DNA of 64,000 bases from Saccharina japonica. Its lineage: Eukaryota > Sar > Phaeophyceae > Laminariales > Laminariaceae. The notes below the pieces were generated by a model. That model was not told the DNA's origin. It ran no database searches and worked only from the letters and a program-made list of their open reading frames with translations. Position numbers and translations under genes: made by a program. This document shows, in pieces, positions 10,527 through 22,027 of this stretch (position 1 is the stretch's first letter; each line of letters begins with the position of its first letter). Where the stretch lies: assembly GCA_008828725.1 (NCBI GenBank), contig MEHQ01001114.1, forward strand, positions 416,748 to 480,747, in the 5' to 3' direction.

Positions 10527-10650
10527 CTATCATTCATAGGGTAGCGCGATCCAGAGCCCTCCATCCCCGCCTTGCCCCATGGGCAGGGAGGCTGGGTGCC
10601 ACAACCTGTGGAACACTAGGTCTCGCATCGCGTCCTGCCGTGCCGCGTCG
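10527..10650 (-). repeat. Tail fragment of dispersed element C, inverted
   Basis: The reverse complement contains GTGGCACCCAGCCTCCCT and CCCATGGGGCAAGGCGGG, also found on the + strand near 35265-35330 and 60358-60425, where they form the right end of element C. This is a detached tail in opposite orientation. ORFs over it are not genes. Confidence 0.75.
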
Positions 10651-10829
10651 CACCGTGGCCGTCGCTCTGAGCTGCCGACAATCGCGAGCCGGTCCCCGAG
10701 CCGGTTCCCAGGGATGAGGTACGAGTTTACTCTGGTTTTATTACCGTTCAGATTGAGAAGCAGGCATCCTATTGGTCGGTAGCAGTAGTGCCGTGCGGCG
10801 GGACAACGTACCGTATCAATCAACAACGT

Positions 10830-11564
10830 TCATGATTTCCTCATTTTCAACACTACGGAGTGATCCTGTGCGCCGCCTATAGATATGCTTACATGCTTCA
10901 ATGGGCTACGTAGCGCTTGCGCAACGGGCAGAGCCGTGGCCGTACCGGTAGTATGTAATGAAGATACCAATAAATAAGTGTTTTCTGCCCATCTTACCTG
11001 TCTGTACGTACACACGCATAATAAGAACGTACATAAAGCACGAACATATATACGTGCTGGCCTCTTTGAGTGGAGTTTGTCCTCCTCTAGGTGCCGTTGT
11101 CGTGACTGACTACTGCTGTCGTTGTTCTTGTTTTGACGAACCCATGGCCGTACTCCTAGCCAGCGGCCGCAGCATTCGAGAAACCTGGAATCTGGGCCCG
11201 GAACCTGGAACATAGAACCTGGAACCTGGAATCTGGAAGAAAGCTGTGTATAGACGGAAGTTAGAAGGAAGAAAAACAATGAAAACTCAAATGGAGAGAA
11301 TCGGACGAGATATACCGGGTAGCGAAGATGAGTATGATATCATAGGTATGCACTTTTTGTACGAGGTACGGGGAGGGATTGTTTGTCGTTTGGCAACCTG
11401 GTGCTGTTCGGGATATATAGCGCGGGGAACGGCAAATGGCCCTATGACTATCTACAGTATAATTTCAGATCAGTTAGGAAAAAATAATTGCTGATACGAT
11501 GTCGTGGATAGTAAATTATTTCATCTTCATATATAACTATACGGTAATCCACATCACTGTTATA
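10830..11564. other. Unassigned sequence with CCTGGAA short repeat
   Basis: No gene recognised. At about 11180-11238 there is a degenerate short tandem repeat of GGAACCTGGAA/TCTGGAA units. Confidence 0.45.
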
Positions 11565-11796
11565 CAGTAGTAGTAACCATCTGAGAACGGAACTTTTTTT
11601 TTTGAGGGTTCTGCCGATGGCTGTACTGAAAGAACCAAGGCGACAATTCACACGCCGGTTGTGTCCAACAATGCCCTGAGTGAAAATGAAAATTCGCGTT
11701 CGCGTCGATTTTTATATTTTTCAGTTTTGCTTTAGTTATAGCCTTGAAAGGCTATTTTTGGTAAGGATTGCAAATGGCCAATTTTCAATATATTTA
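11565..11796. repeat. Direct repeat R, copy 1
   Basis: About 230 bp, nearly identical to 14482-14707 (shared blocks CATCTGAGAACGG, GGGTTCTGCCGATGGCTG, TTCGCGTTCGCGTCGATTTT and GCCTTGAAAGGCTATTTT). It ends exactly where the left arm of the large inverted repeat begins. Confidence 0.85.
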
Positions 11797-14099
11797 GCAG
11801 ATGCTCGATATTTTTATTGGGCTTGGTTGCACGCATCTGGTATGGGTAAGGTGGACCTTTATGTGGAGAGTGCTGTTTAGGGGGTTGCTCGGGGGGCTTG
11901 TTTAGGGGGTGTTCAGGAGGGGGAGGGGGGTGTACTCATTTGTTGCTTGAGTTAGTCATTTGACCATTGACTGCGCACATCTTTCGAGATGGGGCACCGT
12001 TTCTACTCCTAATAATAGAGGCATGTCTCCAACAACAGTTGGGCGCAAATCGCGATATTTTCGTATATTACATAGGTAATGTTTCGTATTATAATCTCCT
12101 TCCCGTTTGGCTGCCTGTGGCCACCATCTATCTCCTAGAATGGCGATCGTGTTCTCGCTACTATCGGGGGAGTTGAACCGAAGAACATGCGAAGGGGTGG
12201 ACGGAGTGCCTAAATAGAGGAATGATGGAAATCGGCACCAAGATGGAAGGATGACGCGGAGTAGGAGTGTACCGCCGCCCGGAAAAAGATGCAAGATAGT
12301 CGAGGGTGTAGCGGAGGCCTCCATGCCGAGCTCTCCCGATGGAGAGACGGTTAGAGCGGCAGTGCGATAAGCGCAGGTTGTACTGTAACCGTAACACGAG
12401 CCGTCGACCATAATGTGCGGGGGGCGTCCTGCCCAAGAGATCCAACGCCGGATGTAGCCATGGTCGTCGTGATTTCCGCTTTGCCTTGCTGTTTTGAAGA
12501 GCTATCGGTGGGTTTTTCGCACGTCCTTGCGTGCCTGTCAACCCATTATGACAATGTTCTTGACAGCGTGTTCATGTTGCGCTTACGTCGGCGTGGTTTC
12601 CTATTTTCTGGCTGTGGTTTCGGTTCCTGTTTTCATTTCCTCGGTTTCTTCCCCCGGATTGGACGTTCTGGGTGCCCACGAGGCTTCTGGACTTTTCACT
12701 CACTTGCGCTTTTGTGACTCTTTCCACTTACCTTGGAATAGGGCGTGATCGTAGTCCCGCTACTTTGATAGCGACCTGCACGGTAGACAAAAGCGTCCAA
12801 GAAATCTCGCCAAAGTTTCGAAGGTATTATTGCTCCGAGTAGAACGCGCCGTACTGATTTCCGTCGTATGAGCACATATCATATTGTGTGTGTTACCTCT
12901 TTTTCTTATTTCAAGGGGTGATATGCTGCTGTATTCGAGACGACAGGACAGCACCCATCATGGCGCTTGGTTGAAGCCAGGACGTTGCTCTGGATTTCAG
13001 GACGCAAGGTAGATGGGCAAGAATTTAATCAGAAGGAAAGACGGAGCAAGGCAAGCAGGTGGAGTAGATCGGTGGTGTGATACGATGAAAGTAGGAATGG
13101 GAGGGAGTTGGACTTCGTGTATACATACGCAAGGTGTTCCTAGTATATTCATGCTTTCTCTTTTACGGGAATGTTTACGTGTGAATATTCGAAGCCTGTT
13201 CGTATACTGTGGTTGATGCAGTCCGGTATCTACTGGCGGCTCTTTTCTGTCCCCTTTCTTGACCGGTTGGAGTATTATTACGGTAAAAGTGAGGATATAA
13301 TTACCGTTCCAAATACATACGCGACCGAAGCTGCTGCTTTCTCCCCTTTCTTGGCCGTCTGGGGCCTGTGTATTATCGCCACGTACTCTGCTGTTGTTAT
13401 GAGTGCACAAATAATTTATATTCCGAGTATGCGAACACAACCAAGAACTAACTAACTGCTGTCGGCTCAGACTACGACGACAAATTAATGTAGACCACTG
13501 CCGTACGTATTATGGTCACCTGTTATTTTTTCCCAGACACTTATTACACGTGTACATTTGAGACGCACGCGTGTGCATCTATATGTAACAATGCAAAACT
13601 GTCTGTGGGTTTCCACGCGAATTCATAAACATCACGTAAAAGGGCCTGGATTCCTGTACTTACACTACAAGTAACCTCATGTTTTGGTCCCCGATTAACT
13701 AAATATTTCACACCTCGGAAATATCATGATAATATACCCTCTCCTGCCGGGTGTGAGAGGTTGACAACTGTGCGCAGTATCTTTATAGTACGGATCCGAT
13801 TCAGGAAGCGTGTATGTACCAGACCGTGCAGGCTGTATGGCCCCCACTCGCCAACATGAGTTAGAGCAAACATATCAGGAATACACACCTATCTATCTAT
13901 CTATCTGCCCTGAAATATGTACTTAAAGTAGATCACCGTGTTCAGTTGTATTAAATGTTATCACATTTTCTTCCGTCTAGAGAGAGAAGCCGCGTGAGGG
14001 GGTGGTGGGGGCATATACCCCGGTTTCCTTCGCCCTGCGCGCCCCTTCGCACGCGACTCCGTCCAAAACAGGACCGGCCCGCCCCCCAAGAGTCTCCTC
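11797..14099. repeat. Large inverted repeat, left arm (2303 bp)
   Basis: Position x in this arm pairs with 30860-x in the right arm, with no indel detected anywhere along 2.3 kb. One mismatch was seen (13818 A against 17042 C). Small frames inside (such as 11956-12411, 12415-12717 and 13171-13455, the last with a hydrophobic stretch) are mirrored in the other arm. None matches a family I recognise, so none is called as a gene. The arm includes an ATCT microsatellite at about 13890-13906. Confidence 0.9.
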
Positions 14100-14481
14100 C
14101 ACTCTCTCGCCCCCCCCCCCTACCCTATCCGTTCGTGAAATTTGCGGGAGGCAAATAAATGTAAAAAATAGGTTGCGCTTGGGTCTGCCGTCTATTTTTC
14201 CCGTTTGCTTGCTACTTGCTCTACAGACGGTATACAGCAGTACTAATATACTACTGCTGCCGCTGCTACTGTCGCCTCCCTACTGTCCCTCTCTCGCTGG
14301 CGTTCTTTCTGTGCGGCGTTGTTCTGCGCTAAGTTTCCTTGGTACAAACATCCACACTCCGTGCTTGTTCGCCTCTCTCGCCGACATAATAGATAGTGAG
14401 CGAATCCACATAATCGTCCTGTTAATACCACCATCCTACCGCCTTTACCCATTTCCCCAGATCCCACAATCTTGTTACTAC

Positions 14482-14707
14482 AGTAGTACCCATCTGAGAA
14501 CGGTACTTTTTTTTGTGGGTTCTGCCGATGGCTGTACTGAAAGAACCAAGGCGACAATTCACACGCCGGTTGTGTCCAACAATGCCCTGAGTGAAAATGA
14601 AAATTCGCGTTCGCGTCGATTTTATATTTTTCAGTTTTGCTTTAGTTATAGCCTTGAAAGGCTATTTTCGGTAAGNGATTGCAAATGGCCAATTTTCAAT
14701 ATATTTA
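14482..14707. repeat. Direct repeat R, copy 2
   Basis: Second copy of the 11565-11796 repeat, leading directly into the first foldback element. It contains the ambiguous base at 14676. Its last 33 bases recur between the two foldback elements (15716-15748). Confidence 0.85.
14676..14676. other. Ambiguous base N
   Basis: The only undetermined base noticed, inside the repeat-dense centre of the inverted repeat. It indicates unresolved assembly or polishing here. Confidence 0.95.
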
Positions 14708-14708
14708 A

Positions 14709-15715
14709 TTTCGGCTGGCTCAGGAAACCATATCTAGACCCGATATTGAAAATGTGTTCCCGGAGGATTGTGGTGATTAGCTATACGATCATCATACAAG
14801 TTGTATTGTAGTAAAATATCCATTTTTGATGGCGCTGAAAATTTTTTCCGTTTTGGGGTTATTCCTTCTGACGTCATCATACAAGTTGTATTGTAGTAAA
14901 ATATCCATTTTTGATGGCGCTGAAAAATTTCCGTTTTGGGTTAATCTTTTTCGGCTGGCTCAGGAAACCATTCTAGACCGATATTGAAAATGTGTTCCCG
15001 GAGGATTGTGGTGAAGCTATACGATCATCATACAAGTTGTATTGTAGTAAAATATCCATTTTTGATGGCGCTGAAATTTTTTCCGTTTTGGGGTTAATCG
15101 ACGATCATCATACAAGTTGTATTGTAGTAAAATATCCATTTTTGATGGCGCTGAAAATTTTTCCGTTTTGGGGTTAATCTTTTTCGGCTGGCTCAGGAAA
15201 CCACATTCTAGACCCGATATTGAAAATGTGTTCCCGGAGGATTGTGGTGACAAGCTATACGATCATCATACAAGTTGTATTGTAGTAAAATATCCATTTT
15301 TGATGGCGCTGAAATTTTTCCGTTTTGTTAATTCCTTCTGACGATCATCATACAAGTTGTATTGTAGTAAAATATCCATTTTTGATGGCGCTGAAAATTT
15401 TTCCGTTTTGGCGTTCTTTTTGTCTAATTCGGGTACAACCATTTTTGATGGCGCTGAAAATTTTCCGTTTGGGTTAACTTAACCAAACCGGAAATTTTCA
15501 GCGCCATCAAAAATGGATATTTTACTACAATACAACTTGTATGATGATCGTCAGTAAGGAATTAACCCCAAAACGGAAAAAATTTCAGCGCCATCAAAAA
15601 TGGATATTTTACTACAATACAACTTGTATGATGATCGTATAGCTAATCACCACAATCCTCCGGGAACACATTTTCAATATCGGGTCTAGAGTATGGTTTC
15701 CTGAGCCAGCCGAAA
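14709..15715. mobile_element. Foldback-type element FB1
   Basis: Begins TTTCGGCTGGCTCAGGAAAC and ends with the reverse complement of that sequence. Inside, a core block (CATCATACAAGTTGTATTG ... GATGGCGCTGAAA) is repeated six times forward. It then appears in reverse orientation twice after a short loop (about 15420-15485). Long inverted termini built from tandem subrepeats are the defining architecture of Drosophila FB foldback transposons. No transposase ORF is present. Confidence 0.75.
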
Positions 15716-15748
15716 TGATTGCAAATGGCCAATTTTCAATATATTTAA

Positions 15749-16759
15749 TTTCGGCTGGCTCAGGAAACCATATCTAGACCCGATATTGAAAATGTGTTCC
15801 CGGAGGATTGTGGTGATTAGCTATACGATCATCATACAAGTTGTATTGTAGTAAAATATCCATTTTTGATGGCGCTGAAATTTTTTCCGTTTTGGGGTTA
15901 ATTCCTTACTACGTCATCATACAAGTTGTATTGTAGTAAAATATCCATTTTTGATGGCGCTGAAAAATTTCCGTTTTGGGTTAATCTTTTTCGGCTGGCT
16001 CAGGAAACCATCTCTAGACCGATATTGAAAATGTGTTCCCGGAGGATTGTGGTGAAGCTATACGATCATCATACAAGTTGTATTGTAGTAAAATATCCAT
16101 TTTTATGGCGCTGAAATTTTTTCCGTTTTGGGGTTAATCGACATCATCATACAAGTTGTATTGTAGTAAAATATCCATTTTTGATGGCGCTGAAATTTCC
16201 GTTTTGGGGTTAATTTTTTCGGCTGGCTCAGGAAACCATACTCTAGACCCGATATTGAAAATGTGTTCCCGGAGGATTGTGGTGATTAGCTATACGATCA
16301 TCATACAAGTTGTATTGTAGTAAAATATCCATTTTTGATGGCGCTGAAATTTTTCCGTTTTGGGTTAATTCCTTACTGACGATCATCATACAAGTTGTAT
16401 TGTAGTAAAATATCCATTTTTGATGGCGCTGAAAATTTTTCCGATTTTTGGCGTTCTTTGTCTATTCGGGGGTACAACCCATTTTTGATGCGCTGAAAAT
16501 TTTTCCGTTTGGGTTAACATTAACCCCAAACCCGGAAATTTTCAGCGCCATCAAAAATGGATATTTTACTACAATACAACTTGTATGATGATCGTCAGTA
16601 AGGAATTAACCCCAAAACGGAAAAAATTTCAGCGCCATCAAAAATGGATATTTTACTACAATACAACTTGTATGATGATCGTATAGCTAATCACCACAAT
16701 CCTCCGGGAACACATTTTCAATATCGGGTCTAGAGTATGGTTTCCTGAGCCAGCCGAAA
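15749..16759. mobile_element. Foldback-type element FB2
   Basis: Same structure and orientation as FB1, offset by 1040 bp, so FB1 and FB2 with the 33-bp link form a tandem duplication. They differ by small indels in the short T/A runs. The right end abuts the right arm of the large inverted repeat at 16761. Confidence 0.75.
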
Positions 16760-16760
16760 T

Positions 16761-19063
16761 GAGGAGACTCTTGGGGGGCGGGCCGGTCCTGTTTTGGACG
16801 GAGTCGCGTGCGAAGGGGCGCGCAGGGCGAAGGAAACCGGGGTATATGCCCCCACCACCCCCTCACGCGGCTTCTCTCTCTAGACGGAAGAAAATGTGAT
16901 AACATTTAATACAACTGAACACGGTGATCTACTTTAAGTACATATTTCAGGGCAGATAGATAGATAGATAGGTGTGTATTCCTGATATGTTTGCTCTAAC
17001 TCATGTTGGCGAGTGGGGGCCATACAGCCTGCACGGTCTGGCACATACACGCTTCCTGAATCGGATCCGTACTATAAAGATACTGCGCACAGTTGTCAAC
17101 CTCTCACACCCGGCAGGAGAGGGTATATTATCATGATATTTCCGAGGTGTGAAATATTTAGTTAATCGGGGACCAAAACATGAGGTTACTTGTAGTGTAA
17201 GTACAGGAATCCAGGCCCTTTTACGTGATGTTTATGAATTCGCGTGGAAACCCACAGACAGTTTTGCATTGTTACATATAGATGCACACGCGTGCGTCTC
17301 AAATGTACACGTGTAATAAGTGTCTGGGAAAAAATAACAGGTGACCATAATACGTACGGCAGTGGTCTACATTAATTTGTCGTCGTAGTCTGAGCCGACA
17401 GCAGTTAGTTAGTTCTTGGTTGTGTTCGCATACTCGGAATATAAATTATTTGTGCACTCATAACAACAGCAGAGTACGTGGCGATAATACACAGGCCCCA
17501 GACGGCCAAGAAAGGGGAGAAAGCAGCAGCTTCGGTCGCGTATGTATTTGGAACGGTAATTATATCCTCACTTTTACCGTAATAATACTCCAACCGGTCA
17601 AGAAAGGGGACAGAAAAGAGCCGCCAGTAGATACCGGACTGCATCAACCACAGTATACGAACAGGCTTCGAATATTCACACGTAAACATTCCCGTAAAAG
17701 AGAAAGCATGAATATACTAGGAACACCTTGCGTATGTATACACGAAGTCCAACTCCCTCCCATTCCTACTTTCATCGTATCACACCACCGATCTACTCCA
17801 CCTGCTTGCCTTGCTCCGTCTTTCCTTCTGATTAAATTCTTGCCCATCTACCTTGCGTCCTGAAATCCAGAGCAACGTCCTGGCTTCAACCAAGCGCCAT
17901 GATGGGTGCTGTCCTGTCGTCTCGAATACAGCAGCATATCACCCCTTGAAATAAGAAAAAGAGGTAACACACACAATATGATATGTGCTCATACGACGGA
18001 AATCAGTACGGCGCGTTCTACTCGGAGCAATAATACCTTCGAAACTTTGGCGAGATTTCTTGGACGCTTTTGTCTACCGTGCAGGTCGCTATCAAAGTAG
18101 CGGGACTACGATCACGCCCTATTCCAAGGTAAGTGGAAAGAGTCACAAAAGCGCAAGTGAGTGAAAAGTCCAGAAGCCTCGTGGGCACCCAGAACGTCCA
18201 ATCCGGGGGAAGAAACCGAGGAAATGAAAACAGGAACCGAAACCACAGCCAGAAAATAGGAAACCACGCCGACGTAAGCGCAACATGAACACGCTGTCAA
18301 GAACATTGTCATAATGGGTTGACAGGCACGCAAGGACGTGCGAAAAACCCACCGATAGCTCTTCAAAACAGCAAGGCAAAGCGGAAATCACGACGACCAT
18401 GGCTACATCCGGCGTTGGATCTCTTGGGCAGGACGCCCCCCGCACATTATGGTCGACGGCTCGTGTTACGGTTACAGTACAACCTGCGCTTATCGCACTG
18501 CCGCTCTAACCGTCTCTCCATCGGGAGAGCTCGGCATGGAGGCCTCCGCTACACCCTCGACTATCTTGCATCTTTTTCCGGGCGGCGGTACACTCCTACT
18601 CCGCGTCATCCTTCCATCTTGGTGCCGATTTCCATCATTCCTCTATTTAGGCACTCCGTCCACCCCTTCGCATGTTCTTCGGTTCAACTCCCCCGATAGT
18701 AGCGAGAACACGATCGCCATTCTAGGAGATAGATGGTGGCCACAGGCAGCCAAACGGGAAGGAGATTATAATACGAAACATTACCTATGTAATATACGAA
18801 AATATCGCGATTTGCGCCCAACTGTTGTTGGAGACATGCCTCTATTATTAGGAGTAGAAACGGTGCCCCATCTCGAAAGATGTGCGCAGTCAATGGTCAA
18901 ATGACTAACTCAAGCAACAAATGAGTACACCCCCCTCCCCCTCCTGAACACCCCCTAAACAAGCCCCCCGAGCAACCCCCTAAACAGCACTCTCCACATA
19001 AAGGTCCACCTTACCCATACCAGATGCGTGCAACCAAGCCCAATAAAAATATCGAGCATCTGC
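16761..19063. repeat. Large inverted repeat, right arm (2303 bp)
   Basis: Reverse complement of 11797-14099 with equal length. Similarity ends exactly at 19063 (CATCTGC) and at 16761 (GAGGAGACTC). Direct repeat R is absent outside this arm, so the structure is asymmetric. Confidence 0.9.
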
Positions 19064-19775
19064 GCACCGTCACCTCAACGTCTTGGGACCTGTCTTACAA
19101 GCGCGCACGGAAAGGGTGCGCTGCGGCCGTCTCGCTTTCTTTTTCACCAACATAGGTATCGAAGGAGAAGGGACGGTCTCGACCGGGCCTCACAAGACAC
19201 ACCCGTATAGCAGAACCTTGGCTGCCTTAGCTTTCAGAATCCCCACCTTTAGCGGCACCCGGTTGCCTGGGTGGCCATAAAGATCTGTGCTATACCGCCG
19301 GAAGCATGACAAGACCCGCTGCAAGCACCGCACGACCTCGCCACGCTGATATTGCTGTCCATAGTTGGTAGCCCCGGAGATAAAGTCATACTCGATCAAG
19401 AGAGTGTGTATAGCTCGCCAACTGCGACGGTGAACCTTACCTTGGCAGGAATAGGTTCTTCTTCTGCCTCCGAGATCGTCTATGTGAACGACAAGTAAGC
19501 AGGCATGATCACTGTCACAGTTATCGGCAGTACTCTCTGGTGACCGCGATTCAATACCGGCGCCATCAAAGCGCAGTATTCCCCGCCCCCTCCTCCTCCT
19601 AGTCCTCCTCCTCCTCGTTCTCTTCCTTCTGCTCCTGCTCCTTTTTCTTCTCCAACCGTTCGCCGCGTAGCCGCGTAACGAGACTTTCTTCGTAGTATAA
19701 GCTAGACAATTCTACGTCTTTGGAGCTACTTAACGTTAGGAGGTATTTCGAAACGCAAGCCCTACAGTAAGAAAT
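19064..19775. other. Unassigned sequence with pyrimidine-rich tract
   Basis: No gene recognised. A CTCCTCCT-rich tract lies at about 19587-19660. Small frames at 19028-19280 are not supported. Confidence 0.4.
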
Positions 19776-20547
19776 TTGTTGCAACAAAACGTTAGGCTGT
19801 CATGGATTGGTATCAGCCGAGAGGCGATGCCGAGAGGAATCACTTCGGGTCATACCTCGAGAACATCGGTATGCAGGTGTATGAAGATCCTGAGTTTTTT
19901 TTGCGCCCGTGCCGAAGGGAAGCACATCCACATTAGGCATCTACAACCCGGACCGCGAGGTTGCTCGCTTGATCACATTTCGTCTTCCCTCCGAGTTTTA
20001 CGACGTGGGGAAGCTTCGGCCCTGCATCACGCGTTAATTTACACCTCTGATGCTGGCCGCAAGACCGAGGCGTTGCAGAGCTGAGTTCAGCGGCAGTTAT
20101 GCCAGCGGCTGCAGCACCATTGGTGAGTTCATATACTCCCATCGCTGGCGGGGGTGTTCAGCGTAATTAAAAGCGGGGGGGGGTAGGAGGTGCCAAGGAT
20201 CAACGAAAACCTCAGCAGACTAAGAGACAGCAGCAGCAGCAGCAGCAGCAGCAGCATTGGCAGCAGCGGCAGCAGCAACAACCGCACTATCGAGGCGCCG
20301 GGCAGCGGCGGCAGCGACACGATAAAGTTGCTGGGCAGCCCTCAGTATATGAGTACCGAACAGTAGGAACCGCGACAGTGTGCAGGTGCCGGGAAGCCGC
20401 CACAGTGGCAGAAACATGTGCCGGGCAGTCACAGCAGTGACAGTATGGACGGGCGGGGACACAATAGCGGCGGCAGTATGAAGTCGGTAGACGACATCAG
20501 AAGCGCGGGAACGGAGACCTACGTTACCAACAGCAGAGGCAACCTTA
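19776..20547 (+). pseudogene. Possible gag region of Copia relic 2
   Basis: From about 19802 a frame reads MDWYQPRGDAERN and NIGMQVYEDPE, followed by frame changes and a Gln-rich segment encoded by a CAG run at 20228-20262. A gag plus Gln-rich linker would fit the Copia pol remnants downstream, but no diagnostic gag motif was seen. Assignment rests mainly on position. Confidence 0.3.
20228..20276. repeat. CAG trinucleotide run
   Basis: About twelve uninterrupted CAG units followed by interrupted ones (CAGCAGCGGCAGCAGCAAC). Confidence 0.85.
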
Positions 20548-20793
20548 GACGAATGCTACGATAGAGGTGCACCGTGTTTTTTCTGAGCTCCACACTTGAG
20601 GAACTCCATACCCCACTCGAAAACCGATTTTGGACGAAACCAAAAGTGCTACCCGACCAACAGTCCCATGAGCTAGGTATACTATGGAAAATATGGCAAC
20701 ACAAGAATGAAAGTCCAACGAATTTGGGTTAAGGAGCCCGATTATTCAGGAACAAAATCAGCAAAAAGTGCTACCTCTATCGTAGCACGCGCC
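20548..20793. mobile_element. MITE-1, complete copy
   Basis: About 246 bp. The left end GACGAATGCTACGATAGAGG and the right end (reverse complement GGCGCGTGCTACGATAGAGG) are inverted repeats, and CTTA flanks both sides (20544-20547 and 20794-20797). The family core is present in reverse orientation (GAATTTGGGTTAAGGAGCCC). Confidence 0.85.
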
Positions 20794-21083
20794 CTTAGCA
20801 GCAGTTGAAGCAGCAGCACCCACATGCCCTTCTGGGGGGGAGGGGGGGGGGGCACTGATTCGGTTGGCAACACCAGAAGCGGGTGGTACCAGCCGGAGTC
20901 CTCTCCGCCTCCAGGCGTATCGATGAATGGAGTATACAAGTGCTAGCGTTATGATTCCCTCAGGGGTAAGACTTCGATTTGAACCGCGCCTGAGCATTTC
21001 GGGGGGTGCATACCGTAGTTATGGAGCCTACGGTCACATGGCCAGGCAGTACCGCACTACCCCACCCACCGGTAGGCAGGCCA

Positions 21084-21356
21084 GACTGCTGCTATGATAG
21101 AGGGGGTACCCACATTTTCACTCCCGGGTTTTTGACCACTCGGACGAGTGGCTCCGAATCTAACTGAAATTTGGACCTAAACATATTTTGTTTGCGTTTC
21201 GTAACAAAAAACTCCAATGGGCGGTGCATATAGAACAACAAAAAAGCACAAAAAAAGGTTAATAGTATAAAGCAGTAGAGCAGTCACTCGGCCGAGTGGC
21301 TCTGTGCAGGCGAAAACCAAGTACCTGAACATGACCCTCCTACCGTAGCACTAGTC
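21084..21356. mobile_element. MITE-1 related element, divergent subfamily
   Basis: 273 bp with ends GACTGCTGCTATGATAG and, reversed, GACTAGTGCTACGGTAG. GCCA flanks both sides. The core differs from other MITE-1 copies and carries an internal inverted pair ACTCGGACGAGTGGCTC / ACTCGGCCGAGTGGCTC, so it is a relative and not a copy. Confidence 0.7.
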
Positions 21357-22027
21357 GCCAGTGGGTTCACGGCCATGCCGCCGCTTTTTATGCATGGCCC
21401 TCCTGCAGCCTTCAAAGAGGCTTCGCAAATCGTTCACACGCGGGCACATCGTCAGCACCACTACACCAGGGGGACGCCGGCTGGAGCGATTGCTCCGCTA
21501 CAACCGGGAGTTTGGCTACAGCAGCAAGTTGACTTAGCCATGAAGGGTGACGGCGGTGGTGGTTGATTAAGAAAGGGCGGGCGAATGGGACAGGGGCGGT
21601 GTAGGCGGTGGAATACAGCAGTGTAGTGGGGGCGGTGTGAACGGCTGAGTAAATCAGTGGGACGGGCTGCGTGTGGGTGGTGCAGCGCAGCAGGCGGGCG
21701 GTGGTCGGCACGGGGTGGTGGAACAAGCACAGCAGGTGGGAGGTAAGTGATCCGAGAGTGGTGAGGCACACCATTATAGTGCTGGATGGCGTGAAGACGG
21801 TGGACCGCCGGGGAGGGTGGTGGAGCGCAGTCACGGTCAGCGGATGGTGGTGTAGACCCCTACGAGGGGGGACCGCTTTCATCGACGAGCAGCGAGCGGC
21901 GAGGAGCGAGCGGGAAGGTAAGTGACTCACCCTCTCCTTCGTGCTTTCTGCGTCTTTAGGAAAGTGGCTTGATAGTTTTGTTGGGAGTGATCTCGTGCGG
22001 TCAACAAGGCCCGGGAGTAATATTTTG
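21357..22027. other. Unassigned sequence with G-rich strand
   Basis: Between about 21540 and 21850 the + strand is dense in GGCGG, GTGGTGG and GGGCGG runs, giving long His/Thr/Pro-rich frames on the - strand (21412-21930). Base composition explains them. No domain is seen. Confidence 0.4.

Noticed and set aside
14002..14811. 269-codon + strand open frame
   Set aside because: It crosses the boundary of the inverted-repeat arm, repeat R, the N at 14676 and the start of FB1. It has no domain and is an accident of these junctions.
14787..16680. CRISPR-like array of CATCATACAAGTTGTATTG repeats
   Set aside because: Repeats occur in both orientations, spacing is irregular and the intervening sequence is itself repeated. 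Foldback-element structure explains it.
11956..18904. Mirrored frames in the inverted-repeat arms (up to 151 codons) as duplicated genes
   Set aside because: They overlap on both strands, have no recognisable domain and are duplicated only because the arms are. The 94-codon frame with a hydrophobic stretch (13171-13455) is the least unlikely but lacks support.
21412..21930. 172-codon His/Pro/Thr-rich - strand frame
   Set aside because: Produced by a G-rich + strand; no domain.
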